Under the pieces are notes generated by a model that saw only the letters and a program-made list of their open reading frames with translations, had not been told where the DNA came from and ran no database searches. From the NCBI RefSeq assembly GCF_022682495.2, contig NC_071393.1:117196239-117260238 (forward strand): 64,000 nt of DNA, given 5' to 3'. Below are positions 1 through 11,180 of this stretch, in pieces. Positions within the stretch are counted from its first letter, which is position 1, and every line of letters begins with the position of its first letter. The position numbers and the translations under genes are program-made. This stretch comes from Desmodus rotundus. Taxonomy: Eukaryota; Chordata; Mammalia; Chiroptera; Phyllostomidae.

Positions 1-794
1 GCCTCATCTGAAAGAAATTTCCATCCTTGGACTCAGAGCACTCAGTCGTGAACTTAAGGATTCCCCGTCAGGAAAGAGACGTCGCCCACTAGTTGCACAA
101 GGCCTAAGTTGCTGGCACGGAGGTCTGCCTGCCCTCCCGCCTCCCGCCTGCCTCCGTGCTCTCTCCTGAGGTCGGCCGAGACTCCCACCAGGCAGCCGGA
201 GGGACAGCGATAACCCTGCCCCGTGGTGGGCAGAGACTTTCTTGGTAACGCCTCCTCTCTCAGGTGATCGCAATGGAAAGGAGCCTGTAGTTTTACAACA
301 TAGGCCGAATTGTGAATTCTTTGGTCACGATTCTTACTGTAAAAGAATAAAATAAAATCCTTTGCTTTTGGAACTAGTCGTCCAATTCTGTTGGATTTGG
401 AGGAGTGAGTTTTATGTGGTGATCTTCTTGTTTTTGTCAATATAGGAATGTCCAAACCTGTAGAGAATTTTTAGAAGAATTTATTGGAGCCTAACTGATG
501 AAAAATTGCCGGGAGACAAGATCTGCTGTTGAGAGAAGAGCAGCTTTGCAGTTTCTTTCATACACTTAGAAGTAAGGAGGGAACTAGGGAAGATTACATG
601 AAGGGGGAGAACCAGGGACAAAATAGTGAAGAAGATTACGCGCTCTCGAGGGTGGTTAGTTAGCCTTCCGTTGTCTGGGAAAGAGGATTACTTCTGGCAT
701 TTCCTGACCTGCCCAGGTGGGAATTTATGATCCGTTCACCCGAGGTTACTTTCTGTTAGATTCATTATAGTGCCCCCTGTTGGTCCACATTATT

Positions 795-1014
795 TTTAAA
801 GGTTTTATTTCTTTTTACAGATAGGGGAAGGGAAGGAGAAAAAAAGGGAAAGAAACATCGATGTGAGAGAGAAACATCGATCAGTTGCCTCTTGCACGTG
901 CCCCAGCCAGGGACCAAACCCACAACCCAGGCCTGTGCCCTGATGGAGTGTCAAACCGATGACCTTTCACTTTGCAGGCTGATGCCCAACCGACTGAGCC
1001 ACACTGGTCAGGGC
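795..1014 (-). repeat. VES-type bat SINE
   Basis: Read on the minus strand it starts with the tRNA-like head (GCCCTGACCAGTGTGGCTCA at 1014 downward), then the 'group and order' style middle with box-B-like GGTTTG sequence, and ends in the A-rich, GA-rich tail at 795-860. The head-tail order matches the other SINEs in this window. No clear target-site duplication was found. Confidence 0.85.
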
Positions 1015-1650
1015 TTTTCATCTGCATTTTGAAGCTGTGGTCCTAATTAGCAGATGGCACCATCTCGAAATGGGAAGAATAAGAGAGGGAATGTGTCTTT
1101 GCGCTCCCTCTGGGAGGAAGGGATTTCACTCACCCTCCCAACAGCCATGACTTCCTGGGGCCAGACTTTGTTGTGTAACAGAGTCTTTTTCTCCCTCAAC
1201 TTTTAAATGGTAGCTTAAGTTTTAAAATAAAAACAAACAAAACCACTATGTGGCCAAACAAAACGTGGTTACAAGTTTGAGACCTTTAGATTTAGGTATT
1301 CACATGATCACAAGACGGCTCTATTGTTCGGTAAAGAAATACAGATGTTATCTTCAAAAGCACATGGATGATTTAAGGTCCTGTTGGTTTAAAAACATCC
1401 TCGAGTTCGGTTCTCCTTAACAATTTAAGTCTCCCTAACACAGTGCCTTACCGACGGTAAGGGCTCAACAAGACAAGGTTCTTGGTCTCTGCTTACGCAC
1501 AACTTCGGCTGGTGGTAGTTTTGGTTATTCTGATTCCACCTGGTCCTTGTAGTTCTAGTCTCAGTGCGGTTGAACAGCCTAACCTCTGAGCTTCAATTCC
1601 AGGTTCCTGGGACACAGAATTCAGTTGGTTCCCACTGGGTTAGGCTGGTG

Positions 1651-1672
1651 CCCCCCCCCCACCCCGCCCCCC
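1651..1672. repeat. C-rich low-complexity run
   Basis: Ten C residues followed by a mixed C/A/G run. Nothing else attaches to it. Confidence 0.9.
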
Positions 1673-2239
1673 ACTGGTTTGGTTAGCTGTGTCTAGGGAA
1701 GAAGGGGCTTCCCCTTCCAGCCTACAGTTGGCAAGTATGGAGTGCGGCAGGTATGCCAGAAAGGACGTGTGGACTGGGAAGCAATGGTAGGGATCTCTTG
1801 GCACATCCAAAGATTCATTTCTCCCCTGAGAGAGATAAGCAACAGCTTCTTTTCCACTTCTATATTTTTGTCGTTTCTAATTGAGATGTACAGAGCACCC
1901 AGGTAGCTCCATTACCTGCCTCTAGCATAGAAAAGTTAAGTTTGTTTTCTCTAAAGGACTACTTACATTCCCAGGAGCTAAGTTGGTTGCAGGCACTCCA
2001 GGACCTGCTGCTTCTCAGTCAGCATTTCCAGCAGGTTCCGCCTCACCCTGCACAAAGTACCAGCATCTATGGAGCGCATCCCGGGCAGGTGGGGGTGCCG
2101 CTGGGGTGCTGCTAGAGGGGTGGTGCAGAGCCGAAATATCAGAAGGATGTTTGGGCATGTTGAGGGAGTGCTTCCTTAAACAGTTATGTTAGGTCTCAAG
2201 CAACAGATTTAAAGGATGTGGCAGTGACACAGTGTAGCC

Positions 2240-2430
2240 CAGGGGTCAGGTGACCACATCCTTCTTGCCAGATTTGGCCAGCTGCTTGTTTCTGTAAAAT
2301 TTTATTGGAACACAGTTGTGCCCGTTTGCTCACTTATTATCTGTGGCTGTTTGGTGCCCTGCGGTATCAGAGTAAAGGACTTGCAACAGAAACTGTGTGG
2401 CCCCTCCATAGAAGAAGTTGGCCAACCCCC
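2240..2430. mobile_element. old hAT-type DNA transposon copy
   Basis: The left end reads CAGGGGTCAGGTGACC and the right end is a diverged inverted copy (GGCCAACCCCC). The inside contains GATTTGGCC, then TTTTATTGGAACACAG, then a TATC-TGTGGCTG block, in the order of a widespread eutherian non-autonomous hAT family. The same blocks recur in the same order at 56818-57030. I cannot name the subfamily. It has no coding capacity. Confidence 0.65.
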
Positions 2431-2754
2431 ATTTTAGTCCATTTCCCTAAGTGTCTCCTGAGGCTGAGAACAACAGGCCCGATGATGTGAAGTTCTTGGG
2501 GGAGAGAAGGAGGCATTTTAGAAAAAAATCTAGGTAAACGCTGGTAATGCAAAATAGGAAATGCTCTTTGCAGTTTTACCCGACTTGAGTGGTTGAGTGG
2601 GTTGCGTGATGTTCCTTTGGGATTTGAGACATGCCAGACGAGAATTCCTGCACTTGGGTTTCTGAAAGTGTCCACTGCAGGTGACCGCTTCCTGCCCAGA
2701 TAACCTGACTAGATTTTTAACCCACCAGCTTAGTTTATGTCTTTCAAGTAAGCC

Positions 2755-3330
2755 TCTCTCTTACAGCTTTATTTTATTACTTTATAAAAGTAGTACAAGT
2801 TGGTTATTTAGAAATTTGGAAAATGCCCGGTGGTACACAGAAGGAAAATAAAAATTTCCCATAATTCTGTCATTGGAGTGCCCTTTCACCTGTGGACTTA
2901 GAGCTATTAACACTAGATATTAGGTATTAATAATCTTGTCACAAGGTCAGTAGCATATACCTACAGTTTTACATGTTTTTAAAAGTTCACGTATAGTGAG
3001 CCTTTTCATATCATTAAGTATTCTTCCTTAACATAACGTTTCATTATTGCATGGTGTTTTCACATGTATATTCTGCAATGTATTTAACTCCGATTGCTGT
3101 CTGTCTTTGTTGTTTCAGAACTGGCATTATGTTTCTCTCTGATTGTTTCCTTGCGATAAATTCCTTGGATTAGAATTGCTGGCTCAAAAACTCCGAGCAT
3201 TTATTTTTGAGGCTTTCAGTAGACATTGCCAAATTATCCTCCAGATCTTGCCAATTTATACCCACCGAAGGGTATGAAAGCATCCAGATTTTCATAGTGA
3301 ATGGAAAGGTTACTGCGTTTTTACCTGAAA
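2755..3330 (-). mobile_element. old L1 3'-end fragment
   Basis: AT-rich sequence containing the 'AGAATTGCTGGCTCAAA' and 'GACATTGCCAAATTATCCTCC' blocks, which are the reverse complement of the 3' part of old mammalian L1 elements. It ends about 100 bp before IFT43 exon 3438-3502. Diverged and without open frames. Confidence 0.5.
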
Positions 3331-3437
3331 GGCTTCGATAGGTTAAATATTGGTGTAGGTGACCTTAACCTCAGCCACTGCTTGCTTGCGTGCACATGTG
3401 GAGCGACTGTGTTATTTTGGCTTCTTTTTCCTTATAG

Positions 3438-3502
3438 GCTCCCCCTCCCAAACCACCGCGCCGGCAAGGAGGCTGGGCAGATGATTCCATGAAGGCTTCA
3501 AA
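3438..3502 (+). CDS. IFT43: IFT43 exon (first seen in window)
   Basis: 65 bases after a CTTATAG acceptor and before a GTGAGTG donor. Frame 0 gives 21 codons containing PPRRQGGWADDSMKAS, plus two bases (AA) that the next exon completes to lysine. The RQGGWA-D-S-KAS core is the conserved N-terminal part of IFT43; the proline-rich stretch in front is what I recall from the rodent protein, while the main human isoform differs there. The basic, proline-rich region lies before the acidic stretch and is probably disordered. The exon starts in phase 0, so the missing upstream exon should end on a complete codon. It stands alone: the next exon is 25.5 kb away. Confidence 0.93.
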
Positions 3503-3574
3503 GTGAGTGCCAGCAGCTCAGGGGAGGGGAGGGTGGGGAGGGGGCGTTCGGGTGTCTTGCTCCTGTGTTGTTCT

Positions 3575-4010
3575 CTTGTTTCTTTATAACAGCTTTACTG
3601 AGATATATTCATATACCTTACACTTCACCCGTTTAAAATGTGCAGTTCAGTCGTTCTTAGCCTAGTACAGAGTTGTGCTGTTATCACCGTATTTTTATTA
3701 CCCCCAGAGGAACCCCGTACCCATTAGCAGTCACTTCCCATGTCCCCCCAGTCTCCCCAGCCCTAGGCAACCACCAGTCTGCTTTCTGGCTTTGTGACGT
3801 GCCCATTCCGGACATGTCATGGAAATGGAATCACGCATGATGGGTCTTTCTGTGACTGGCTTCTTTCACTTGGCATAATGTTATCAGAGTTCAGCCATAT
3901 TGTAGCATGGTGTTGTTCTTAGTGTCATTTTCTAAACGGATGGAATTGCCTGTCAGTAACTGCTGGATTACAAGGCATTTTGGTCTTTAATTCCTTGCAC
4001 TAAGTTTTAG
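3575..4010 (-). mobile_element. old L1 (L1MA/MB-type) 3' end
   Basis: Begins with ATAACAGCTTTACTGAGATA, the reverse complement of the usual L1MA/MB 3' terminus, and continues through the block with CACTTCACCC, CCCGTACCCATTAGCAGTCA and GACTGGCTTCTTTCAC. A second, longer copy of the same family is at 55675-56320. It lies just downstream of the exon donor. Confidence 0.8.
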
Positions 4011-4288
4011 ATGAAAAGTAAACCAAAAAAGTATTTACTATACCAGTGGGCTGGCCAGCTCTCCAGTTTGACAGCTTATGATCCACTCAGGAAGGGAATT
4101 TCTTTTTCTCAAGGAATACACATGACTTTTGTTCACAACTTCCTCTAGCAGGAAATTTCCTTCAGCAGTTGTTGACTTCAAAGCAGCACTACCAAAAATG
4201 TTTTTTCCAGTTCTTTCCTCCTTCCCCCTGCCTTCCTCTCCCCGCCTCTGAAAGCACCCCCCCTCAAACACACACACACTTCTCCCCG

Positions 4289-4309
4289 CGCCCCGCCCCC
4301 CCCCCCCCA
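4289..4309. repeat. C-rich run
   Basis: About 14 consecutive C residues with flanking CCCCG sequence; the neighbouring 4269-4280 is a short CA run. Confidence 0.9.
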
Positions 4310-4479
4310 GTCATTTGAAAACAAGTTGCAGTAGTCACGACACTCTGCCTCTGGAGACTTTGGCGTGCCCGTACAGATGACGGGCTTCCTCCAAGTAATC
4401 AGTGTCATCATCACATCCCAGAGACTTCATGATGATTAGGAACTACTTTAAACTTCCCCAGTTGTCCCCAAAAGGTCTT

Positions 4480-4720
4480 CTAATAGCTGCAGGACCCAAT
4501 CGGCGTTCACACATTGCATTTGGTGGATCCGTCTCTTCCCAGTCTCTTGATCTAAAATAACTGCCACCCCCCACCACCTCCACCCAGAACACTGGCTCTT
4601 TTAAAGGAGTCTCGGCCAGTTTTCTCGTTGAACAGCTAACATTCTCCATGTTTTCTGGTTAATTCCTCATGATTACACTCACGTCAATGGTTTTTGGCAA
4701 GAACAGATGATAATGTGTTA
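4480..4720. mobile_element. old L1 fragment
   Basis: Contains ACACATTGCATTTGGTGGAT, CAGTCTCTTGATCTAAAATA, and TTCCTCATGATTACACTCA in the order typical of old L1 3' regions. It stops where the hAT-like element begins (4721). Confidence 0.5.
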
Positions 4721-4922
4721 CAGGGGTGTCCAGCCAGAGGCCTGCGGGCTGCATGCGGCTCAGGATGGCTGTGGATGGGCCCCAGCACAAAATCGTACAT
4801 TTACTTAAAACATTATGAGATTTTTTTGTGTGTAATTACGTGTCACAATATATTTAATGTGTGGCCCAAGACAACTCTTCTTCCAGTGTGGCCCAGAGAT
4901 GCAACAAGGTTGGACAGCCCTG
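4721..4922. mobile_element. 202-bp hAT-like non-autonomous DNA transposon
   Basis: The ends form a near-perfect inverted repeat: CAGGGGTGTCCA at the left and the complement of CAGGGCTGTCCA at the right. CAGGG ends are typical of hAT transposons. The inside has a CTGCATGCGGC block near the left end, an AT-rich middle with CATTATGAGATTTTTTTGTG, and GTGTGGCCCAAGACAA near the right. No 8-bp duplication is evident in the flanks, so the copy is old or the flank has decayed. It codes for nothing. Confidence 0.7.
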
Positions 4923-5434
4923 GATAGGAAGATAGACTGAGAGAGATCTTATTCCCATCCTTACCCCTGCCAACACATTCCCATCCATCCCCGATGAGTT
5001 CATTTCTGGCTTATCCCTTCTCTACTACTTTTTATAAAAAATAAGCATGCATATATAAATTTAAAAATGTATCCTTCTTTGTTTCCATACATTTAGATTC
5101 AGCAAACTGTGGCCCAGCTCCCTGTTTTTCTAGATCATTTTATTGGAATAAAAGTATTCCCTGAATCTGACTTTTAAAATTTAGATTTCTGACCCATGTG
5201 GAAGTAATTTCAGAGTGTGGTAAGAGGGATGGCTCTAGTTTTATCTTTTTCTAAGTGGCTATTGTCCCAACACTATTATAAAAATCCATCTTTCCCAGTG
5301 AACTTAGAAGCCAGCTTTACCGTGTTCTACATTTGTTTATGTACCCAAGTCTACTTCACATTTGTTACTCTGCTCTGTTCATCTTTCTGTCCATTCATAT
5401 GCCATTAGGTACCACGTTCAACATAACACTACTT

Positions 5435-5613
5435 TTGAAATGTATTTATTTTTATATATTAATTTTAGAGAGAGAGAGCAAGACATTGATTTATTGTTCC
5501 ACTTACTTATGCATTCATTGGTTGGTTCTTGTTTGTGCCCTGGCCAGGGATTGAACCCACAACCTTGGTGTATCAGCATGATACTCTAATCAGCTGAGCT
5601 ACCTGGCGTGAGC
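5435..5613 (-). repeat. tRNA-derived SINE, diverged, with target-site duplication
   Basis: The minus strand starts with an acceptor-like head (CCAGGTAGCTCAGCTGATTA), has the box-B-like GGGTTCAATCCC region, and ends in a TCTCTCTCTC-type tail. It is flanked by 16-bp direct repeats with one mismatch at 5419-5434 and 5614-5629 (CAACATAACACTACTT and CAACATAGCACTACTT), which marks an integration by target-primed reverse transcription. It is more diverged than the other SINEs. Confidence 0.85.
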
Positions 5614-5984
5614 CAACATAGCACTACTTCTCAGTATTAACAAAGAAGAAGGTGACTTTGAAATGTAGGTCTCATATACTACTACTGAGAGTCTTAAAGA
5701 AGAGCTCCATTTGTCTAAGTTATTAGAGAATTTTAGTGCTTTTAATTTCTGAAATTTATTTTGAAATATGAAAATGAGACAAATCCTGTATCTGCTCCTT
5801 AAGAGAACTAAAGAGGATCTCAAGTGTTTATTCCTCAATGAATATATTAAAGGTTTTTCCAGATGAAATCAGTTTCCTCTTGGAGAGAGATGCTTTTCCG
5901 TTTCATGTGTTATTTTTCAAGGGATTCATTTGCTTGGCTCCTCAGTCTGTGGCCTAGTCCTGACCCCTCTAAATGTGGGCGTGC

Positions 5985-6870
5985 CCAGGGCTCATCCTTG
6001 AACTTCCTCTCTCCTCTGCTAACAGTCATTCTTGGCGTGATCTCAACTCAGCCTTGGGAATTTAACTATCCCTTAGACACTGATGGCTCCAAAGTGTATC
6101 TCTCTAGCCCAGTGCTGATCGTGAGCATCCAACTGTCCACGTGACGTTTCCACGTGAATACTCACCTCAGTCCTAACGTGCCCAAATCGGCGCTCTTAAT
6201 TTCCACCCTTCTACTCCATCCCCTACCCCGTGCCAGGCAGAGTTTTCCCGGGGGCTCTTTAAATGGCAACCCATCTGCCCTATTACTCAGACCGTAAACC
6301 TGGGGGTCATCCTGGAACCCTCTCTTTGTCTTCACTCCTGTCTAGTCTGTCTGCAAACCACGTTAAGTGTATGGTTGGAACACATCTGCTGTCTGCACGG
6401 CCAGTGCCCAGCTACAGCTACCAGCATTTCTAGCACTGACTCGAGTGAGAACCTCCTGTCACCCTCTCACCCTTGCGTCCCTCAGCCTTATGTCCACAGA
6501 GCAGGGAGACCTTTTTAAAACATAGGTGAGATCATTTGACCTGTCTGCTCCTAACCCTCCATTGGCATTTTCCCGCCAGTTAAACTGAACCCCAGAGTCC
6601 TCACGGCTCTACCTGACCTCAGGTTTTGTAAAGTAGCACCCCTCTTCACTCCGTGTTCTCCGTCTCCTGCTTTACGTATTCATTTATGTGACATGTGCAT
6701 ATGTACATGTGTGTCTGTACACATGCATATATGGTCTCTTTCTCTGTACTGTAATGTAAGCTCCGTGAGCGGCGATACAGTCTTATTTCCACACTTGAAG
6801 TACTTCCAACAGTGCCAGTCCGCAATAAGCACTCTGTGACTGTTGGACAAATGAATGGCCAGATCAGTAT
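5985..6870 (+). mobile_element. L2 (LINE-2) fragment
   Basis: Nearly 900 bp in the order of the L2 3' half: AACTGTCCACGTGACGTTTC, ACCTGGGGGTCATCCTGGA, AGGTGAGATCATTTGACCTG, CCTCCATTGGCATTTTCCC, and a 3' end with GTAATGTAAGCTCCGTGAG followed by ACAAATGAATGG, the usual L2 end. The frame is broken. It is the longest L2 copy here. Confidence 0.75.
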
Positions 6871-8410
6871 TTTTGACTGATCACTTTGCTTTCAGCGAGT
6901 AGAGCTCTGGAAGGCTGACAGGCCTGTCAGGAAGGTGCATTTTTAATGCAGGATGACAAAAGCCACACTAGGGCAGTGGTGTGAGTGTGGACAGGAGAAG
7001 GGGTTTGGAGAAGTTTGGAGGTAGAGTTAATAGGAGTGGCACTGGTTGAATGCAGGACGGAGCGAGGAGTTGAAGGTCAGCGCCGGGTGCCTCGCTTTGG
7101 TGGCTGGTCAGGTAGCGGTGCTGTCAGATAGGGAATGCGGAGGAGAGACCTGATTTGGGGGCTGGTGGTCTAGTAGGTAGGTTCCCCGGTTTGGGAATCT
7201 AGAAGAGAGGCCAGAAAGGAGGTGCAATTTGCATCATCTACACAAACAGAAGACGAGGTCAGAGCCTTGGACTTGGCTGTTTGGAGTTGACTGGGGGCAT
7301 TTAAGACAGTGGTTACAGTGATTTGCATTGGGACAGAAGCCAGATTACTGTGAGCTGAAGAGGAAGTGGGAAGGGAGGAAATGGGGTTAGTGACAGAAGC
7401 TACTGCTCTGAGAAGCAAAGAAAGAGACAGTATTTGGAAGGGGAAGTATGTGTTGTGAATACCTTGGGAAAGAGTGAGTCCAGATGAAATAGTGCAGGCT
7501 TGAAGGAGTAGGATCCTGGAGCAGAGACAGGGGTAGGACCTTCCAAGAGAGACGGATTAACCTTGGGCAGGAGGACATGGGGACGTTTTTCCTCCAGCAC
7601 GGGAGAAAGCCTAGAAAGCCTAGATTAGTTATCAGGGGAGTAGAGAATCAGAGGATCTTCATTTTGGATTGGCCTCTTATTTTCTCTTTTTCTAAGTAGG
7701 GAGGCAAGTTGACTGTTGGCTTGTTGGAGCAAAGGCGAGCTGGCATCTGAAGGCGAGTGGAACAGATTTGAAACAGAAAGAAGAAAGGGGGCCCCTAAGG
7801 GTAGGAGAGGCGACGATTGAGCTCCCTGGTGCTCTGCCCCATGAAGGCTGGGAAACGTGAGCTCCTGCTATTTTGCAGGGCACTCCAGGGAGTCAATGTG
7901 CTTCCTGCCCTGCAAGAGCTTGGATTCCATTCGGCAGGAACAGGCATTTTCGTCCACAAAAATCAGGAAGGCCGAAGGAGCACAACGGAATGGCGAACCC
8001 TGGCAATGTGACCTCAGAGGAGAGTAGTCGCAGTGGTCAAGGGGTCCCTTGCAGAAATGATGGGGATCAAGCTGGGTGAGTTCTGATGGCCAAGGACGGT
8101 CGTGAGGAGAGCATTTTGGCCAAGGACTGGTGTAGGCATAGATGTTGGGGGAGCGGCAACCTTATTGTCAGCCTGTTAGAGCAGAGGACTCTCGCTGAAA
8201 AATAGCCTACCCACCTTTTGTTCTTGTGGGCTGATGGTAACGGCGCTGCGCCGGGGCGGCTGGCCCAGTCAGCCTGCCTGCTACACAGAGTGCCATCGAC
8301 TGGGCGGCGAGACAGCGTTCACCTCTCACATTCTGGAGGCACTGCAAGGTCAGGGGCCGGACTCGGGCCCCTCCCTGGTTGTGTCCCCACACCACCTTCT
8401 CTGGTGTGTG

Positions 8411-8429
8411 CACACACACACACACACAC
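8411..8429. repeat. (CA)n microsatellite
   Basis: About nine CA units after GTGTGTG. Confidence 0.95.
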
Positions 8430-9339
8430 TGCCACATGAGGGATCGGGGCCTGAGCATGGGAGTCGGGGGGAGCGCAGACGTTTAGTTCACAGCTGCACC
8501 TTGTATGTGCATCACGCAAACTTTGTTGAGTGGGCTCCGTTCTGTGAGGGCGGGGTCCTTGTACGAGGGCAGTGGGAGGACAGAGCAGCTGTGTGCCGCC
8601 AGCAGGAGGAAGCAGAAGGGCTGTCGGCAGATCTGCCTGAGGCCCTCACGGCCACGGGGGTGAGTTTCGGGCTGCCTTTGTTTCATGTGCGTGATGCTGC
8701 CCAGGATCAAGAGCAGGGCCTGTGTCACCCCCTCAGTGGCTAGAGGTGTTGGGTGCTGGGGCTGTCTTCAAGACCTGCCTCGTCCATCTCGCTCTCCTCA
8801 CATACATCTCCGTTGGACCTGGGGTCCCTCCCTGTCCCTTCTCCTGGTACTGAAGTCATTGCTGTGCCAACAAGTCCATCTGGGAGCCAGGCTCCCCTTG
8901 GCTCTGAAGTTGCCTGAAGTGGGGTGCCGGGGTGGCCGTGGGAACGGAGCTAAGAGAAAGGCCGCCAGACTCGGCAGAGAGAGGAAGGAGAGGTGGTAGT
9001 CTGGTTAAGTTTTGTCCCGGAGTATCTGTTTTTGGGTTTGTCCCTGCATGGATCTGCAAGGGAATGAGGCAAGTAATGGTCCCTCAGGGGCTTTCAGGAC
9101 TTTGCTCTCAATGTCAGCCGTCATTTTCAATCACCCTCTCCCTCCCAGCCATTAATTTTGGCCCGGGATCATGGGGACTTGTCCATCTATCACTCCTAAT
9201 TGACACTAAATGATCTGTCAGTTTATTGATGAACGGCAGGAGTGGAATTGTCACAATATATTTTACTTTCTAACAACTCCTCCTGACAATTTTACCTTGT
9301 CCATCTCACTCTGCTCACATAAATCTCCATTGGCCGCTC

Positions 9340-9475
9340 ATTGCTTCTCACGGGCTGTCCGGGCGCCCGCTGCTTGCTCGCCACCTGCACGCGTCAAGGA
9401 CATCAAGATGGCGGCAGAACAGCCGTGTGCTGGTCCCGCCGCTGCCCCCTTCCCTCCTCCTCCTCTCCCTCTTGC
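9340..9475 (+). promoter_or_regulatory. CpG-bearing tract with YY1-like motif
   Basis: A short GC-rich tract with CGGGCGCCCGC and several other CpGs contains AAGATGGCGGC at 9405-9415, the full canonical YY1 core, here on the + strand. Such sites are common just downstream of TATA-less start sites. No matching exon is visible, so a promoter function is inference only. The open frame through it (CDIKMAAEQ-like start) has no recognisable family. Confidence 0.35.
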
Positions 9476-10128
9476 TTTTTTTTAATGGCCTTGATGTTCC
9501 AAGAATACTAAAGGGCTTCTGTCCTCTCCCACTGTGTCATTGCCATACCAGACTCTCTTTACCCTCTTGTTAGCAATGAGTAGTTAATTCTTATTAAGCC
9601 ACAAAAGTGTGAAAGGCAAGAACTCGCAGGGCTGCTGGGCTCCCAGATCTGTAAGCACAGTTGCAAATGCACATCTTGTCCTCTTAGCCCAGCTCTGTTA
9701 CAGCCTGTCCGTCCCCATAGAAGTCAGTTTCTCCGAAAGGCGTTAAATTGGCTGGAGCTCACTCTACACAGAGGTTGAGCTAGCTGGAGCTTCCCCACTG
9801 GTGTCCGTGTGCTGTACTGTGGATGCAGGTGTGTGCGCAGGTGTGCCAAGGTGTGGGTGCCTGCCCTTGGGTGCCTACACCTGCCAAGGCCCCAGGCTGG
9901 TCACCTGTAAACATGAGCAGTCTTATCTGTCCACCTGTTTTCCATTCAGATGTTATTTTTAGGTCCTTCAAGTCTTGAAAACGATGGGGAAGTTCTGAGT
10001 TACATATATAAAAGGGTACGTAACTATTTAGTCCTAAGAAGGCGTGTGTGTGGGTGTGAAAACACGTTATCTTTTATGAGGCCAAGGATGAGTTAGGGGA
10101 GCTTCACAATATATAAAGTGTGTCATTC

Positions 10129-10204
10129 AGTGGGTTGGGCTGGAGTTGGGGGAAAAGGCAGAAAACTGTACTTGAACAACAATAAAATTAAAAAAAAAAA
10201 AGAA
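10129..10204 (+). mobile_element. 72-bp 5'-truncated L1 insertion
   Basis: A short L1 3' end (AGAAAACTGTACTTGAACAAC, AATAAAATT, then an A12 tail) flanked by TGTCATTC at 10121-10128 and 10205-10212. Allowing two mismatches, the duplication extends to 14 bp beginning AAAG. The insertion kept only the last ~60 bp of the parent. The clean tail and duplication suggest a young, lineage-specific event. Confidence 0.8.
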
Positions 10205-10219
10205 TGTCATTCCTCATCC

Positions 10220-11180
10220 CTCCTCCCCCTTCCTGCTAGAGAGAATTTTTGTTAACTGATAAGGACTGTTTTTGTTTATTAACTGTCATTCCATCACCAT
10301 GCCTGTCAACACTGATAATGATTCCTTAATGCCATCTGATATCCAGGTCATATTTAGGTACTTCTGTGGTCTCAAAGATGTTTCTTTACATTTGGATTGC
10401 TCAAAGGGCAAATGACTAAATTGTCATTTAGTCATTAGATGTCTTTAGTCACTTTTATTCGGCAACACTCCGCCCCCACTGCCACCTGTTGTTTTCCCCA
10501 TGCCATTGATTTTTTTTTTTTTTTTTTTTTTTGAGAACCTTGTCCCGTAGAGCATCCGCATTCTGGATTTGGCCCATTGCATTCTAGCATGATGTCTAAC
10601 CTGTTCTTTGGCCTCCGTGTTCCTTGTGAAACTGGAAGTTAGATCTAGGTCAGCTGGAGGCCAGATTCAGGCGCCCTGTTGGGCAGGAATGCGTTGTAGG
10701 TGGTGCTGCGTGTATCCCGCCGCATCACGTCCGAAGGCCCAGGCAACGGGTTCCGTGTTGAGTGAGGCTGTGACTGGCCAGTGGGGTTGGAGCGTGGCCT
10801 TCCTTTTACGTTCCCCCCACACCCCCGCCCAGCGGTCACAGGGTCCGTCAGTGACTTGCTTAGAGCCAGGATTTCACTGAAGGGTCGTCAGAGGGTGTTT
10901 TTCTCGTTGTCACCAATTAACACACACTCTTCTATACAGCACCTTCTCTCATCAACGATGTGTTCCCTGAGATACAGTTTATACCTGTAATCCCGCGTTT
11001 TCCCTCCTCCAGTCTTATTTTGAAAAATTTCAAACCTATAGGAAAGTTGCAAGGATAGTCTGACAAACACCCTCCTAACTGTAAGTGTGTTACCACATAT
11101 GGCCCTGTTCTCCTTCTCTATTTTTCCTTTTTATTTTTTACCGAACTGTTTGAAAGCTGCAGCTGCTTTTGCATGTGCAT
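10220..11180. mobile_element. old L1 fragments, broken
   Basis: Pieces recall old L1 3' regions: AATGATTCCTTAATGCCATC at about 10318, and CAAACCTATAGGAAAGTTGCAAGGATAGTC near 11030, followed by ACCACATATGGCCCTG. A T23 run (10510-10532) and GC-rich unassigned sequence at about 10600-10900 interrupt them. Confidence 0.5.
10510..10532. repeat. poly-T run
   Basis: 23 consecutive T; could be the tail of a minus-strand retrocopy, but the sequence after it is not one I recognise. Confidence 0.9.

Larger units (their letters stand above)
1..3437 (+). other. 3' part of an upstream IFT43 intron
   Basis: No coding exon was found. The stretch contains a minus-strand VES-type SINE (795-1014), a CTCF-like motif (770-783), a C-rich run (1651-1672), a hAT-type element (2240-2430) and an old L1 piece (2755-3330). 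The rest (1-769, 1015-2239) shows no recognised element. Bases 3421-3437 form a pyrimidine-rich acceptor ending in TTATAG. Confidence 0.75.

Noticed and set aside
8234..8743. 169-codon open frame containing a CA repeat
   Set aside because: The histidine-threonine run is a translated microsatellite, and the rest has no family resemblance.
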